This document shows, piece after piece, positions 1 to 10,300 of a stretch of 64,000 nucleotides of DNA. Within the stretch, counting starts at the first letter, position 1. Every line of letters starts with the position of its first letter. The stretch is taken from positions 186,001-250,000 of the forward strand of contig NZ_SOAU01000001.1 of the NCBI RefSeq assembly GCF_004364865.1, in the 5' to 3' direction. Source of the DNA: Ilumatobacter fluminis. Its GTDB lineage: Bacteria > Actinomycetota > Acidimicrobiia > Acidimicrobiales > Ilumatobacteraceae. A program made the position numbers and the translations under genes. Under the pieces are notes generated by a model. The model did no database searches, had not been told where the DNA came from, and saw nothing but the letters and a program-made list of their open reading frames with translations.

Positions 1-418
1 CCAAGGCGGGGAGGAAGGCGAACGCGTCGTCGGTGATCTCGACGGGGCGATCATCCGAGTCGAACGGGACGAACGAGAACTCGACGACCTCTCCTCCGCC
101 ATCGCGCTCGAGAAGGTACACGGTGTCATCGTTCGGGCCGACGTATTCGTCAGACCCACCGCCGACGATCAGGACTGCTGCGATGGCAGCGCCGGCGACG
201 ACCAGCAGGGCGATGATGCCGACGAGTGCCTTCCGCCACTTCCGACCGGTCTTGGGACCTTCGGTCTCGGTGGGGTGCACATCGATCTCGACGGTTTCGG
301 CGGCTCCGTGCCCGCCGGCGGTGGAGTGATCCGACCCGTCCGCAACCGGTGTTCCACAAGCGGTGCAGAACCGGTCGCCCGCGATCAGGGTCTCACCGCA
401 CGAACGGCACGTCTGCAT
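1..418 (-). CDS. Zinc-ribbon membrane protein, partial (3' end outside window)
   Basis: The left window edge cuts this minus-strand gene; 139 codons are visible. The N-terminus is a zinc ribbon with Cys4, Cys7, Cys18 and Cys21. A charged linker leads to one membrane helix at about residues 64-85, followed by an extracellular part rich in Asp, Glu and Gly. This is the common plan of zinc-ribbon plus single-helix membrane proteins in actinobacteria, whose function is usually unknown. It lies 98 bp downstream of a second zinc-ribbon membrane protein on the same strand, so the two may be co-transcribed. The visible part does not allow a function to be named. Confidence 0.75.
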   Translation of the reverse strand, partial: MQTCRSCGETLIAGDRFCTACGTPVADGSDHSTAGGHGAAETVEIDVHPTETEGPKTGRKWRKALVGIIALLVVAGAAIAAVLIVGGGSDEYVGPNDDTVYLLERDGGGEVVEFSFVPFDSDDRPVEITDDAFAFLPAL

Positions 419-516
419 CTCTTACCTCACAGTTCCTGGGGCCCGACGGGCCAGTAGGGATGGTGCGTGCAACCGGCGGACCGGGCAGTCGCACATGGTT
501 CGGGCCGGCAACGTCG

Positions 517-1791
517 TCACCAATCGCCGCCGTACTCGGTCGCGCCCGTGGCGCTGCCGATCTCACGCGGCGTAGAGACGCCGTCGCCGTCGAAGTCGGG
601 GAAGTACGGCCCACCGGGCGGGTGCATGCTCGTCCACGTCTGGTCATCGACGAGTCCATCGATCGGCAGACCACGGGACGCCTGGTACTGCAGTACGGCA
701 AGTTGGGTGCCCGGCCCGTAGAAGCCGTCCGGGTCGACGTCGAACCCGCTTGCGAGCAGAGCCTCCTGCACCATCGAGACGGGCCAGCCCTCGGTGCACA
801 CGAAGAGCGGGAGATCGAGTCGATTCTCGTAGTCGGGGCAGGTCGGTACCCCACCCATGGCCTCGGCCAGGAGGATCTCGTGCGCAGCGATCCACCGCAG
901 GCTCACCGACTCCCGAACGGAGCAGCCGCCGGAGAAGCCGCTCCCGAACACTCCGCGTGGTGGATCGAGCGCAAGGCTCTCGTAGAGCTGATGGCTTCCA
1001 CAGCTGTCGACCGTCGGGATCCATCGCCACGAGCAGTCACCGTTGCCTGCGAACAGCACTCCGCCGAATGGTCTCATTGCGCCGTCGGCGTAGAACTGGA
1101 CGAGCACCTCGGGCTGGCCGTCTCCGGTCACATCCCACACCCATCGGTCCGTGATCTCGAGCGCGGCGGCTTCGGCAGCCATGGTCGACGTGACGACTTC
1201 CTCCCACTCCGACCCGGTCCACGCCAACAGGTGCGGTGGCCCGTTCCCACTCACGAACACGACGGATCCGCACGAGTGCTCCGCAATCGGGGTCTCGACC
1301 TGAAGACCCCGCTCCGCCGCCAACTGATTCAAGGAGTCGCCAGGGCCGAGTGTCGTCGGCGGAACGGTCTCGGTCGTTGCGGCGACGGTGGTTGGCGGGG
1401 CGACACCCGTCGTCGGTGAAGCCACATCAACGACGGCGATCTCGGTGGTCGGGGGTGGTGTCGTGGCGACCGGAACCGAGGTGCTTCCGAGTGGCACCTC
1501 CTCCTCATCGGCGGCGTCCGGTGGAGCTGCCGATCGCTCCTGGGTCGTCAACCGCACCGCATCCGTCGGATCGTCGCTCGTGTTCGACAGCGCCCACCAC
1601 GTGCCCGCACCGGCGACAACGAGAGCAACGGCGGCGCCCGCCATCCACCACTTCGAATGGGAGTCCGGTGGGGCCGCTACGAGTGCATCGGCATCGAGAT
1701 CGCGCCCGCACTTCCCGCAGAAGCGACCACTCGTGGGTCCGGCTCCGCAGGACGAACACCAGACGCCTGGATCGCCATCACCGTGCGACAC
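517..1791 (-). CDS. Zinc-ribbon membrane protein with C-terminal peptidoglycan-binding-like domain
   Basis: The 424-residue protein begins at GTG. A zinc ribbon (Cys12, Cys15, Cys25, Cys28) is followed by a membrane helix at about residues 48-66 and a Thr/Pro-rich linker to about 150. The middle has a short region that looks like an FG-GAP/VCBS fragment (DVTGDGQPEVLVQF). The C-terminal 90 residues resemble PG_binding_1: VQEALLASGFDVDPDGFYGP followed by AVLQYQASRGLPIDGLVDDQTW. Inference: a membrane-anchored protein whose external part contacts peptidoglycan. It ends with DFDGDG, a calcium-loop-like segment. The start is the only reasonable one that keeps the zinc ribbon, but no clear promoter box or ribosome site precedes it. 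Confidence 0.85.
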   Translation of the reverse strand: MSHGDGDPGVWCSSCGAGPTSGRFCGKCGRDLDADALVAAPPDSHSKWWMAGAAVALVVAGAGTWWALSNTSDDPTDAVRLTTQERSAAPPDAADEEEVPLGSTSVPVATTPPPTTEIAVVDVASPTTGVAPPTTVAATTETVPPTTLGPGDSLNQLAAERGLQVETPIAEHSCGSVVFVSGNGPPHLLAWTGSEWEEVVTSTMAAEAAALEITDRWVWDVTGDGQPEVLVQFYADGAMRPFGGVLFAGNGDCSWRWIPTVDSCGSHQLYESLALDPPRGVFGSGFSGGCSVRESVSLRWIAAHEILLAEAMGGVPTCPDYENRLDLPLFVCTEGWPVSMVQEALLASGFDVDPDGFYGPGTQLAVLQYQASRGLPIDGLVDDQTWTSMHPPGGPYFPDFDGDGVSTPREIGSATGATEYGGDW

Positions 1792-2227
1792 GGCAAGCCC
1801 CCGCTCTCATGAATCGCAGAGGGGCAGGCGCGTCGAACGAGCGGCATCTCGCCGTGCCGTTCTGCCGTCGACAGACGAACGATGAACTCCCGCAATGGGT
1901 TCCCGCGCCCACGAGGGGCGATGGTACGCGCACCAGATATCCGCGTCGTGGACCGAGACCCATTCCACGCTCGGCCCTGAAGCCCGATGGGGTTGCGCAG
2001 CTCGGCCGACTTCGTGACTCTCTGCAAGGTGTGCGTGCACGGCGCAGAGCATGGCGTGATGATCGTGCGCGGGTAATGCCGGAGGGTGCACCCCGGACGG
2101 TCGTCACGACATCTCTGAAACGGCACCTTCGATCAGCCCGAGCAGCGTGTGCGCCTTCGTGCTGTTCTCCATGAGTGCCAGGCAGTACGTTTCGCACAAC
2201 ACAATCGAGAGACCAGCGGGAGGTCTG
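1792..2227. other. 436-bp gap without a convincing gene
   Basis: This region separates the divergent genes at 1791 (minus) and 2228 (plus). Reading frames cross it on both strands, but none has a good start signal or a recognisable domain. A 94-codon minus-strand frame at 1807-2091 is the most protein-like part and might be a decayed or unrecognised small gene. The last 30 bp are AT-richer and end in the ribosome site of the next gene. I see no clear hairpin or repeat. Confidence 0.4.
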
Positions 2228-3445
2228 ATGAAGCTGATGCCGTTGCGGTATCCGGGGAACTGCGTGTCGTGTGGGGTGCGCATCGAGCAGCGAACGACGG
2301 CGTGGTACGACCCATCGATCAAGAAGGTGACCTGCACGACCTGCAAGCCGGTCGACGCGCAGCTGTCGGTCGACACGGCCGCCGACACCGAGCCTGCACC
2401 AGCGGAGAAACCGAGGCCGTCGCTCCGGCCGTTGCGCACCGATCAGCAGAAAGGCGCCGAACTCGAGAAGCAGGTCGCTGACGTCTTCGCTGCCGCCGGC
2501 TACCGGGTGCAGCAGAACGTCGTGCGAGAAGGGCGTGGTGGCGGTCGCTACGAGATCGACGTGCTGGCCGAGAAGACCGACGAGTTCCTCACGCTGTCGG
2601 TTGCGATCGAGTGCAAGGCCTGGGCCAGCCCGATCGACCGCGACATCGTCGCCAAGCTGAATGAAGCACGTCGCGACCTCGGGCTCGGGCATGCGCTGAT
2701 CGTCTCGCTCAACGGCGCCAAGCCGGGAGCGACGCAGCTCGCTGCCGACACGGGCGTGACGATCTGGGGGACCGACGAACTGAAGGCCAAGGTCGGCTCC
2801 GCCGCCATCACCGGACTGCAGCACCGACCGATGATCCAGGAAGTGGGTTTCTCACGACGTCTGTCGCAGACCGTCGCGGAACAGATGATCGACAAGGCAG
2901 CCTCCGGCACGTTCGGCATCGGGCGCGAGGAGATCGTGTGGCAAGGGGCGGTGTGGTTGCCGGCGTCGGTGGTGCAGCTCGACCTCAAGAAGATGAAGGT
3001 GCTCGGCAAGACGTCGATGTCGCAGGCGTGGACGGTCTATGACCTCGTCGGCGGCACGTACATCACCCGCTTCGACCAAGAACCGCAACGGCTCGCCGTC
3101 GACATGGACGGACCGAAGATCGCCGAACGACTCAAGTGGACCGATCCGGCGAAGGACCTGACGAGGATCATCGACAAGTTCAACTCCGTGAAGTCCGATG
3201 ACGCGATCGCGAGGTACCGCGGCCAGATGAAGGCGTTCGGCGTGCCCGACTTCCACACGGCGACCGTCGGTGAGGCGACACCGTTCCTGTACCCGGCGTA
3301 CCTCGCGATCGCCCGTTCGAGAAACGGCAGTGAACGCCTCGTCGTCCTCGACGCCTACAACAACCGCCAGGACGACGATCTCTGCACCGGCCTCTCGCGT
3401 GTCATCTCGCACGTGAAGGCGTCGCTGCCCACCGCCCGCCACTGA
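2228..3445 (+). CDS. Zinc-ribbon Mrr-like restriction endonuclease-fold protein
   Basis: The protein has 405 residues. The ATG at 2228 is preceded by GGGAGG, 4 nt away, and starts just before a Cys4 zinc ribbon (Cys12, Cys15, Cys36, Cys39). After a linker, residues about 73-185 form an Mrr_cat-type PD-(D/E)XK nuclease core: Glu80 in the first helix, Asp111 in YEIDVLAE, and Glu128-x-Lys130 in AIECKAW. About 200 further residues match nothing I recognise. Mrr-like enzymes cut modified DNA or act in DNA repair. No methylase or partner lies nearby, so a stand-alone type IV restriction role is possible but unproven. A frame extending upstream lacks a start signal. Confidence 0.8.
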   Translation: MKLMPLRYPGNCVSCGVRIEQRTTAWYDPSIKKVTCTTCKPVDAQLSVDTAADTEPAPAEKPRPSLRPLRTDQQKGAELEKQVADVFAAAGYRVQQNVVREGRGGGRYEIDVLAEKTDEFLTLSVAIECKAWASPIDRDIVAKLNEARRDLGLGHALIVSLNGAKPGATQLAADTGVTIWGTDELKAKVGSAAITGLQHRPMIQEVGFSRRLSQTVAEQMIDKAASGTFGIGREEIVWQGAVWLPASVVQLDLKKMKVLGKTSMSQAWTVYDLVGGTYITRFDQEPQRLAVDMDGPKIAERLKWTDPAKDLTRIIDKFNSVKSDDAIARYRGQMKAFGVPDFHTATVGEATPFLYPAYLAIARSRNGSERLVVLDAYNNRQDDDLCTGLSRVISHVKASLPTARH

Positions 3446-3582
3446 GGGCGTCCGCGCCGCTCCCACCGCTCGCACTCCGCCGGCAACCGCCTACGGCCCT
3501 GTTGAGCGGCTGTTGAGTGGTCGACGCGACGCTCGTTCGCAGCCGCCCGGCGAGGCGGATCTGCGAATCGACGGGAGCGACC

Positions 3583-6500
3583 ATGGATCAGGCGAAGCGA
3601 ATCGACGGGCTCCGGCTCGTGGTGGTCATGGCGCTGCTCGTGCCGCTGTTCGCCGTCGCCGATGTCGCCTCCGACAACGGCCCGGCTCCCGTCGAGGCGG
3701 CGGTGGAGGGCGATGTGGTGCCGTTGGTGCCTGAGCGTCTGCTCGACACGCGCCCCGGCCATGCCACTGCGGACGGCCGGTCCGAGGGGCAGGGTGCGGT
3801 GGCGTCCGGCGAGCGGTACGAGTTGGTGGTGGCCGGCCGTGGCCAGGTGCCGAACGACGCTGATGCTGCGCTGTTGAACGTCACGGCAGTGTTGGCCGAC
3901 GCGGCGGGTCACCTGACGGTGTGGCCCTGTGGTGAGGAGCGGCCCGATCCGGCGTCGAACGTCAACTACACGCCGGGTGGTGCGTTCCCGAATGCGGTCC
4001 TGGCGAAGATCGGAGCCGGAGGCAAGGTGTGCATCTACACCCACGCTGCCACCCACCTCGTCGTCGACGTCAACGGCTACGTGCCGGCGGGCGGAGGGCT
4101 GGTGCCCTCCAATCCTGCTCGGCTCGCGGACACACGACCGGGCCACGCCACGATCGACGGCCGGCTCGCGGGCGGAGGGGCCATCGGCGCCGGCCGGACC
4201 CTCGCGGTCGAGGTTGCCGACCGCGGCGGCGTACCAGCCGACGCGGTCGCCGTGTGGTTGAACGTCACGGCGGTGTTGGCCGACGCGGCGGGTCACCTGA
4301 CGGTGTGGCCCTGTGGTGAGGAGCGGCCCGATCCGGCGTCGAACGTCAACTACACGCCGGGTGGTGCGTTCCCGAATGCGGTCCTGGCGAAGATCGGAGC
4401 CGGAGGCAAGGTGTGCATCTACACCCACGCTGCCACCCACCTCGTCGTCGACGTCAACGGCCACGTCGATCCGGGTGCCGACCTGTCGATGAGCGCTCCC
4501 GTGCGCATGCTCGAGACCCGAACCGGCAACGCCACCTTCGACGGGAACTCGCAGCACACCGAACCGGTCGGGGCCGGCAAGGTGATCGAGTTCCGTGTAG
4601 CCGGACGCGGCCCGGTTCCGGTCGACGCCACGGCGGCGTTCATGAACATCACGGCGGTGCGGGCGGCCGACGCAGGCCACCTCACCGTGTTTCCGTGCGA
4701 CGAACCTCGGCCTGACGCTGCATCCAACGTCAACTACACGGCGGGCGGTGCGTTCCCGAACGCGGTCTTCGCCAAGCTCAGCGCTGACGGGCGGGTGTGC
4801 ATCTACACCCACGCCACCACCCACGTGATCGCCGACGTCGTCGGGAGTACGACGCGCACGTCGGCTTCGTTGGCGGGTGTCACGCTCGCTACCGACCCCG
4901 TCGAGCCGTTCGACCGCATCGACATCGCCGGGCTCGACCTCGGCGCCGACCTCTCCGAGTTCGGCGTCGTCATCGACCTGCCCGAAGGCCAACGTGACCT
5001 TCCCGTCTTCACCGATGACGCCGGCCCGTACATCGTCGCTCCGCTCGTCCCCGACGACCCCACCAAGGCCGGCACGGTCCGCCTGCGCCTCGTGCTCGGC
5101 AGCGAGCGCAGCGCGGCGTTCGCCGTGCCGATCCTGGCGCTGCCCGCCGCGCCGGGCACCTGGGACGAGATCGTCACCTCGCTCCTTGCGCTTGCCGATG
5201 CCCGCGCGGTCGACGCCGGACTCACCCGCGACGAGTTGCGGGCGATCGCCGTCGAAGACGTACCTGCCCACCTGCTCGCCGCTCGCATGCTCATCGGCTT
5301 TTTCGACCACCCCAGCGGTGACGACCTGAGCGACCTCCTCACCGGATCGGTCGTCGACGCCTCGCCCGCAGAGCTGGCCCTCGCCGAATCGATCATCGCC
5401 GACCTCGGCCTCCACGATGCGGCCGCAGCGTTGGCCGACGGCGCGGCGCCTGCCGCCGACCGATCGGCCCCCGAGTCGTTCTCTCCGGACGAGCCCGCCG
5501 CCGCGGCGTCAGAGCGGGTCGGGCGACTGACGGAGAGCGTCGCGCAGTGCCGGACGACCAACCGCGTCATCCCCGACGCCGAGCAACTGAGCGACCTGAT
5601 GGAAGATGGCGTCGACGGCATCATCCGCTCCGATGGAGCAGAACGCCAGGTGCTCGACGCGATCGCCACGATCACCGAGTACGGCGGGATGTTGCCGGGG
5701 GTCTACGGCGAGCTGATCGGCCTGGTCGGCACCGTGTTCGCGACCATCGAGCTGACGAAGTACATCGACTCGATCACACTCCCGACGAGGTTCGACGCGT
5801 TGAACGTCGATGGCACGGTCACGACCTTCAACGAGGACTTCACGACTCCCGGACACGTGGTCGGCATCGAACTCGTCGCGGCCTCGACCGGCGGCGACGT
5901 CGGAGCGTGGGTCCACAAGCTGTTCGGATCGGTCTTCGGCGTGTTGCGTGGCAAGTTGTTGGGCTACGCGTTCGAGGGCACGAAGTGGAGCAACCTCGAA
6001 CAGCACCTCATCGTCCAGCTGCACGGTGTGCTCGAGGGAACAGCGTTCGGCGCCGCACTGAACCAACTCGGCCCGGGTCTGCGGCCGTACTGCGCCGAGC
6101 CGTTCCGGGTCTCTGTCCTCCCGTCGGTCTTCGCCGCGGAGCACTACGTCACGATGGACTCCGTGAACGGCAACTTCGCCGCCGACGTGTCCAGCCTCGA
6201 CTATCGCCCGACGAAGCTCGGCGCCGATCGCATCCGCGTCCGAGCGATCGCCGAGGTGTTCGCCGGTCGGTCGGTCGAGGGTTCGCTCCCCGTCGAGACG
6301 AAGCCGATCATCATCGATGTGAACCCGGACGACGTCGTGCTCGACAACCCCGACGAGTGGTTCACGCTCGACATCACGGTCCACAACGCGAGCAACCCGA
6401 TCGTCGAGGTGATCACGCCCACCGAGACATTGGTGACATCACCCGGGCTGGAAGTGTTCAACTACGAGGCGCCGTCGTACCCACACGTGATCGTCGTCCG

Positions 6501-7302
6501 GTCGGCGAGCATCTCCGGTCTTCGCGGCGCCGGCGCCCCTGAGCGGCTCGACACCGTCGACGTCCGCCTCGACGACATCCGTCTACTCCCGGAGAACGAG
6601 ACGCTGGAGATCGGCGAGACGCAACAGATGATCGTCCGCGACGTCAGCGACAACGTGGTCGATGCCGCCGACATCTCGTGGTCGGCGACGGGCGGACCGA
6701 TCACCGACGCCGGTCTGTACACCGCCGGCGACACGCCCGGTACGTACGAGATCACCGCGACGCTCAAGGTCGACCCCACCAAGGTCGCCACGACGACGGT
6801 GACCATCAGCGGCGACAGCTGCATCTACGGTGCGTGGGACCTCCAGGTGCCGCGCTACCTCGCCGATTTGACGGCCGCCTATCCGAACACAGGAATGACC
6901 CGTCGCTACGACGGCGGGCACGAACGGATCACGTTCGTGGCCAAAGAGGACGGAGACCTGTACGCGACCTACTCCATGGACGTCGACCTGGTGATCAGCT
7001 CGATCACGGACGACTCCACGAGCACGCTCGAGCGTCGGGGCTGGGAGTCGGGCGACTTCTTCATCGACGATGCGGGTGAACTCCAACACATCATCGACGA
7101 AGGCGCATACGAGGGGAGGCTGACCGTCACCGACCAGTGGGGCACGTCGGTCAGCCCGTGGATGGAGGGGCTGGGTGGCCCGCTCTCGCAAGCGGGCAGT
7201 CTGTTCTCGCACGGGTTCCACTGCAACGGCGACAACGAACTCGCCCTCCACCCTGACGGCTATCACGCCGACCTCACGACGTACTGGACCCGCATCGGTT
7301 GA
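3583..7302 (+). CDS. Secreted repeat protein with three tandem 128-residue domains and a bacterial Ig-like domain
   Basis: The protein has 1239 residues. The ATG at 3583 follows GGGAG at 6-8 nt. A signal peptide occupies about residues 10-45. Three tandem domains of about 128 residues follow (about 50-430), each running from LLDTRPGHAT-like to VVDVNG-like and containing SNVNYT and VCIYTHA. I have seen this domain only as an uncharacterised extracellular repeat of actinobacteria. Copies 1 and 2 share a 204-bp DNA block with one mismatch. A helical region follows at about 450-900, then a Big_2-like Ig domain near 1000-1080. No catalytic motif, sorting signal or anchor is visible, so it is probably secreted into the medium or envelope. 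Confidence 0.85.
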   Translation: MDQAKRIDGLRLVVVMALLVPLFAVADVASDNGPAPVEAAVEGDVVPLVPERLLDTRPGHATADGRSEGQGAVASGERYELVVAGRGQVPNDADAALLNVTAVLADAAGHLTVWPCGEERPDPASNVNYTPGGAFPNAVLAKIGAGGKVCIYTHAATHLVVDVNGYVPAGGGLVPSNPARLADTRPGHATIDGRLAGGGAIGAGRTLAVEVADRGGVPADAVAVWLNVTAVLADAAGHLTVWPCGEERPDPASNVNYTPGGAFPNAVLAKIGAGGKVCIYTHAATHLVVDVNGHVDPGADLSMSAPVRMLETRTGNATFDGNSQHTEPVGAGKVIEFRVAGRGPVPVDATAAFMNITAVRAADAGHLTVFPCDEPRPDAASNVNYTAGGAFPNAVFAKLSADGRVCIYTHATTHVIADVVGSTTRTSASLAGVTLATDPVEPFDRIDIAGLDLGADLSEFGVVIDLPEGQRDLPVFTDDAGPYIVAPLVPDDPTKAGTVRLRLVLGSERSAAFAVPILALPAAPGTWDEIVTSLLALADARAVDAGLTRDELRAIAVEDVPAHLLAARMLIGFFDHPSGDDLSDLLTGSVVDASPAELALAESIIADLGLHDAAAALADGAAPAADRSAPESFSPDEPAAAASERVGRLTESVAQCRTTNRVIPDAEQLSDLMEDGVDGIIRSDGAERQVLDAIATITEYGGMLPGVYGELIGLVGTVFATIELTKYIDSITLPTRFDALNVDGTVTTFNEDFTTPGHVVGIELVAASTGGDVGAWVHKLFGSVFGVLRGKLLGYAFEGTKWSNLEQHLIVQLHGVLEGTAFGAALNQLGPGLRPYCAEPFRVSVLPSVFAAEHYVTMDSVNGNFAADVSSLDYRPTKLGADRIRVRAIAEVFAGRSVEGSLPVETKPIIIDVNPDDVVLDNPDEWFTLDITVHNASNPIVEVITPTETLVTSPGLEVFNYEAPSYPHVIVVRSASISGLRGAGAPERLDTVDVRLDDIRLLPENETLEIGETQQMIVRDVSDNVVDAADISWSATGGPITDAGLYTAGDTPGTYEITATLKVDPTKVATTTVTISGDSCIYGAWDLQVPRYLADLTAAYPNTGMTRRYDGGHERITFVAKEDGDLYATYSMDVDLVISSITDDSTSTLERRGWESGDFFIDDAGELQHIIDEGAYEGRLTVTDQWGTSVSPWMEGLGGPLSQAGSLFSHGFHCNGDNELALHPDGYHADLTTYWTRIG
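3874..4077 (+). repeat. First copy of a 204-bp near-identical intragenic repeat
   Basis: This segment recurs 384 bp (exactly 128 codons) downstream at 4258-4461 with a single silent A/G difference. It codes for the central and C-terminal part of the repeated extracellular domain. The third domain copy (about 4640-4845) is clearly diverged in DNA. Confidence 0.9.
4258..4461 (+). repeat. Second copy of the 204-bp near-identical intragenic repeat
   Basis: Matches 3874-4077 except for one synonymous base. The flanking halves of the same domains are much less alike, so the identity is confined to this block, as expected after gene conversion or a very recent partial duplication. Confidence 0.9.
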
Positions 7303-7349
7303 TGCCGCCGATCAGCCGATCGGACTGCGAGCCGAACGATCGGTTGCGG

Positions 7350-10300
7350 TCAGGCGGAGCGGCGATGCCGTTCGACTGCCAGCTGACGGTCGAACTCGAA
7401 CGCCGCTTCACGTGCGACTGCTTGCCAAGCGAGGTCGGCGCCGCCGATCATCGAGGCGACCTCTGCCTCGGCCATCAGGGCGTAGACGGCGGGCCGTTCG
7501 ATCGCCCGGGTGCCCTCGGCACGCGGCGGGTGGTCACGCATGATCGACCGGATGCGGTCGAGCGTCTCGACCGCTGCGTCACGGTGACCGGCATCGACCT
7601 CGGCACGCACGACAGCGGCCAGTACCCCGACCAACTCGCTGCGTTGGGTCGGCGAGATCTCGTACGACTCGAACCGGCGCAGCACGTCGTACGCGCCGGC
7701 CAGGTCGCCCCGGTCGGCGGCCACATCGGCGGCGATCGTGTGCAACGTCGACGCCATCCGCTCGTGGCAGCCGGTCAGCAGCGGCTCGACGTCGGCCCAC
7801 ACGCCGTCGGCGTCGCCGTCGAACCGGCGCAACAACAGCCCGGTGACGGTGAACAACCCCGTCGCCTGAGTCGGCGAGCGTTGCTGACGTTCGACCTGGG
7901 CGACCATCCGCCGCGCCAGCGCCGTCTCGCCGAGCTCGAGCGCCATCATGATGAGCAGGCTGGCGTCCTCGTCGACGAGCGCTTCAGCGAAGTCGAAACG
8001 CGAGAACAGGTCGTCGAGCAGCGCCCGCCGAAGATCGCGATCGGTCGGCGCGCACAGCCGACAGACGTGACCGGCGATCGTCAATGACTCCAACACGGTC
8101 GTGTGGTCTCCGAGGTCGATCGCTCGCCGACGGATGTCGTCGATCAGCGGCAACGCCTCGGCCGACTCACCGACGAACGCCAACGAGGCCGCCAGGTAGA
8201 TCTCGGTCCGGAGCAGGAACGCCGGGTCGCCGAGTCGCCGGGCCATCTCGACACCGGCCCGGTTCACCTCGACGGCGTCGCCAGCGTCGATGGCGAGCCG
8301 GTTCAACCGGATGTTGGCGTACCGACACAGCGCAGCTGCACTCGCCGTCGAATCGGGGAGCCGGTCCGCCGCGTCGCGGCTCGCCTGGGCCACCACCCAC
8401 GCTTCCTCGGATCGACCGACCGCCCACAACTCGCGGCTGAGTAGGCTGAGCCGTTCGTTCTCCAGCGCGTCGTCGAGACCGCCTTCGGCTGCGGTGAGAT
8501 AGTGCGCCGCCTGCGGATGCTTGAAGTCGCGTCGGAACCAGCGGCCCAGGTGGAGCGCGATCCGAGCGGTGTCCGGCCGCTGCCGGGCGGATGTGTCGTC
8601 GACCAGGGCGACGAGGTCGTCGATCATCCCCCTCGACGACTCGATCGCCTCGTGCATCCCGGTCGACAGCCACGCCGGCTCGAGCGCGACGCACGTGCCG
8701 ACGCGCAGCGCCAGGTGGCGCGCCTCGATCAGGTCGTGTGCACCGGCTCGGTCGAGTTCGATCGCGGCGAAGGCCCGCACGGTTTCGAGCAGCCGGTAGC
8801 TGCCGGTGGGGCGCTCGAACACGACGAGCGAATCGTCGACCAACGCGCCCAGCGCGTCGGCCGTCGCGGCCTCGTCGAGTTCGACGACGGTGGCTGCAGA
8901 CGGGAGGTCGAACGTGCCGCGGAACACACTGATCGCCCGCAACACGGTCGCCTGCGCCGGCGACAGCAGGTCGTAGCTCCACCCGACGACCGACGCGAGC
9001 GCGCCGTGCCGATCGTCGTCACCGTCGCTCGTGGTGAGCAGTGTGAACCGCTCGTCGAGCCGACGGTCGATCGTGTCGAGCGTCATGTGGCGTGTGCGTG
9101 CTGCCGCCAACTCGATGGCGAGCGGCAGACCGTCGAGCCGCCGGCAGATCGCGGCGATCGAGCGTGCGACGTCGGGCGTCATCCCGTCGAGACCGCCCAC
9201 GAGCCGCGCCCGGTCGACGAACAGCCGAACGGCGTCGTTGCCGGTCAGCTCGCCGACCGGACCGCCCGGATCGACGACCGGGATCGGTGGCAGTGCCACG
9301 ACGCGTTCACCCGGCACGCCGAGCAGCCGACGGCTCGTCGCGAGCACGGTGATCCGGGCCCCGTGGTCGAGGAGGAATCGGGTCACCCGCCCCGCGTCGG
9401 ACGCGACGTGCTCGCAGTTGTCGAGCACGACCAGCGCCTTGGTGTTCGGGGCCCAGGCCTGCAGCGCAGCGTCGACGGTCGGTGCCTCCGACAGGATGCC
9501 GATCGCAGCGACCACCGCTGAGGCCACGTCGGACGCCTCGTCGAGCACCGACAGGTCGACGAACCACGCAGCGCCGCCCGCGTCGACGTGACGACGTGCG
9601 ACCTCGCGTGCGACGCGGGTCTTGCCGACACCGCCGACACCGTGCAGGGTCACCAGGCGATGCTCGGCGACGTCGGTCGCCACGTCGTCGACCAACTCGT
9701 CACGGCCGATGAACGTCGTCAGCGGATCGACGAGGTTGGTGCGCGGCCGTTCCACCGCCGGCTGGTCCTCGTCGAGGAACAGGTCGGCCTCCAAGCGGAC
9801 GAGCTCGGTCCCGATCGTCAGGCCCGCCTCCGCCATCGCCGCCCGGGCGTCCTGCACGGCGCGCAACGCCTCGGCGGTCCGGCCGCTCGCCGATCGCGCC
9901 CGCACGAGCAGCCGCCATCCGCGCTCGCGGAGCGGGTACTCGGCCGTGAGCCGTTCCAGGCCCGCAAGCGCCGCACCCGCCTGACCGATCTCGAGCTGCG
10001 CCTCCAATCGGAACTCGGTCAGCGTCGCGACCACCTCGGTAAGACGGGTTCGTTCGCCGATCGCGAAGTCGTCGTCGACGAGATCGTGGAACGGTTCGCC
10101 GCGGACCCGTGCGAGGGCTTCGGCCGCCGTGGTTCCCGCGGTGTGCCAGTCGCCCGCGTCGGCGAGGTCGGTCGTCTCGGTGAGTTCGGTGTCGAGCAGG
10201 GTCGTGTCGAGGGTGAGCACGGCGGTGTCGATCACATAGCCGCCGTGCTCGGTGCGGATCGCCCCCTCGGGTAGCAGTCGCCGAAGGGCCGAGATGTGGG

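Noticed and set aside
226-1419. 397-codon plus-strand frame
   Set aside because: Antisense to two zinc-ribbon protein genes, Arg-rich, no family.
3355-5415. 686-codon minus-strand frame
   Set aside because: Shadow of the repeat protein gene on the plus strand; its apparent repeats come from the DNA repeat of that gene.
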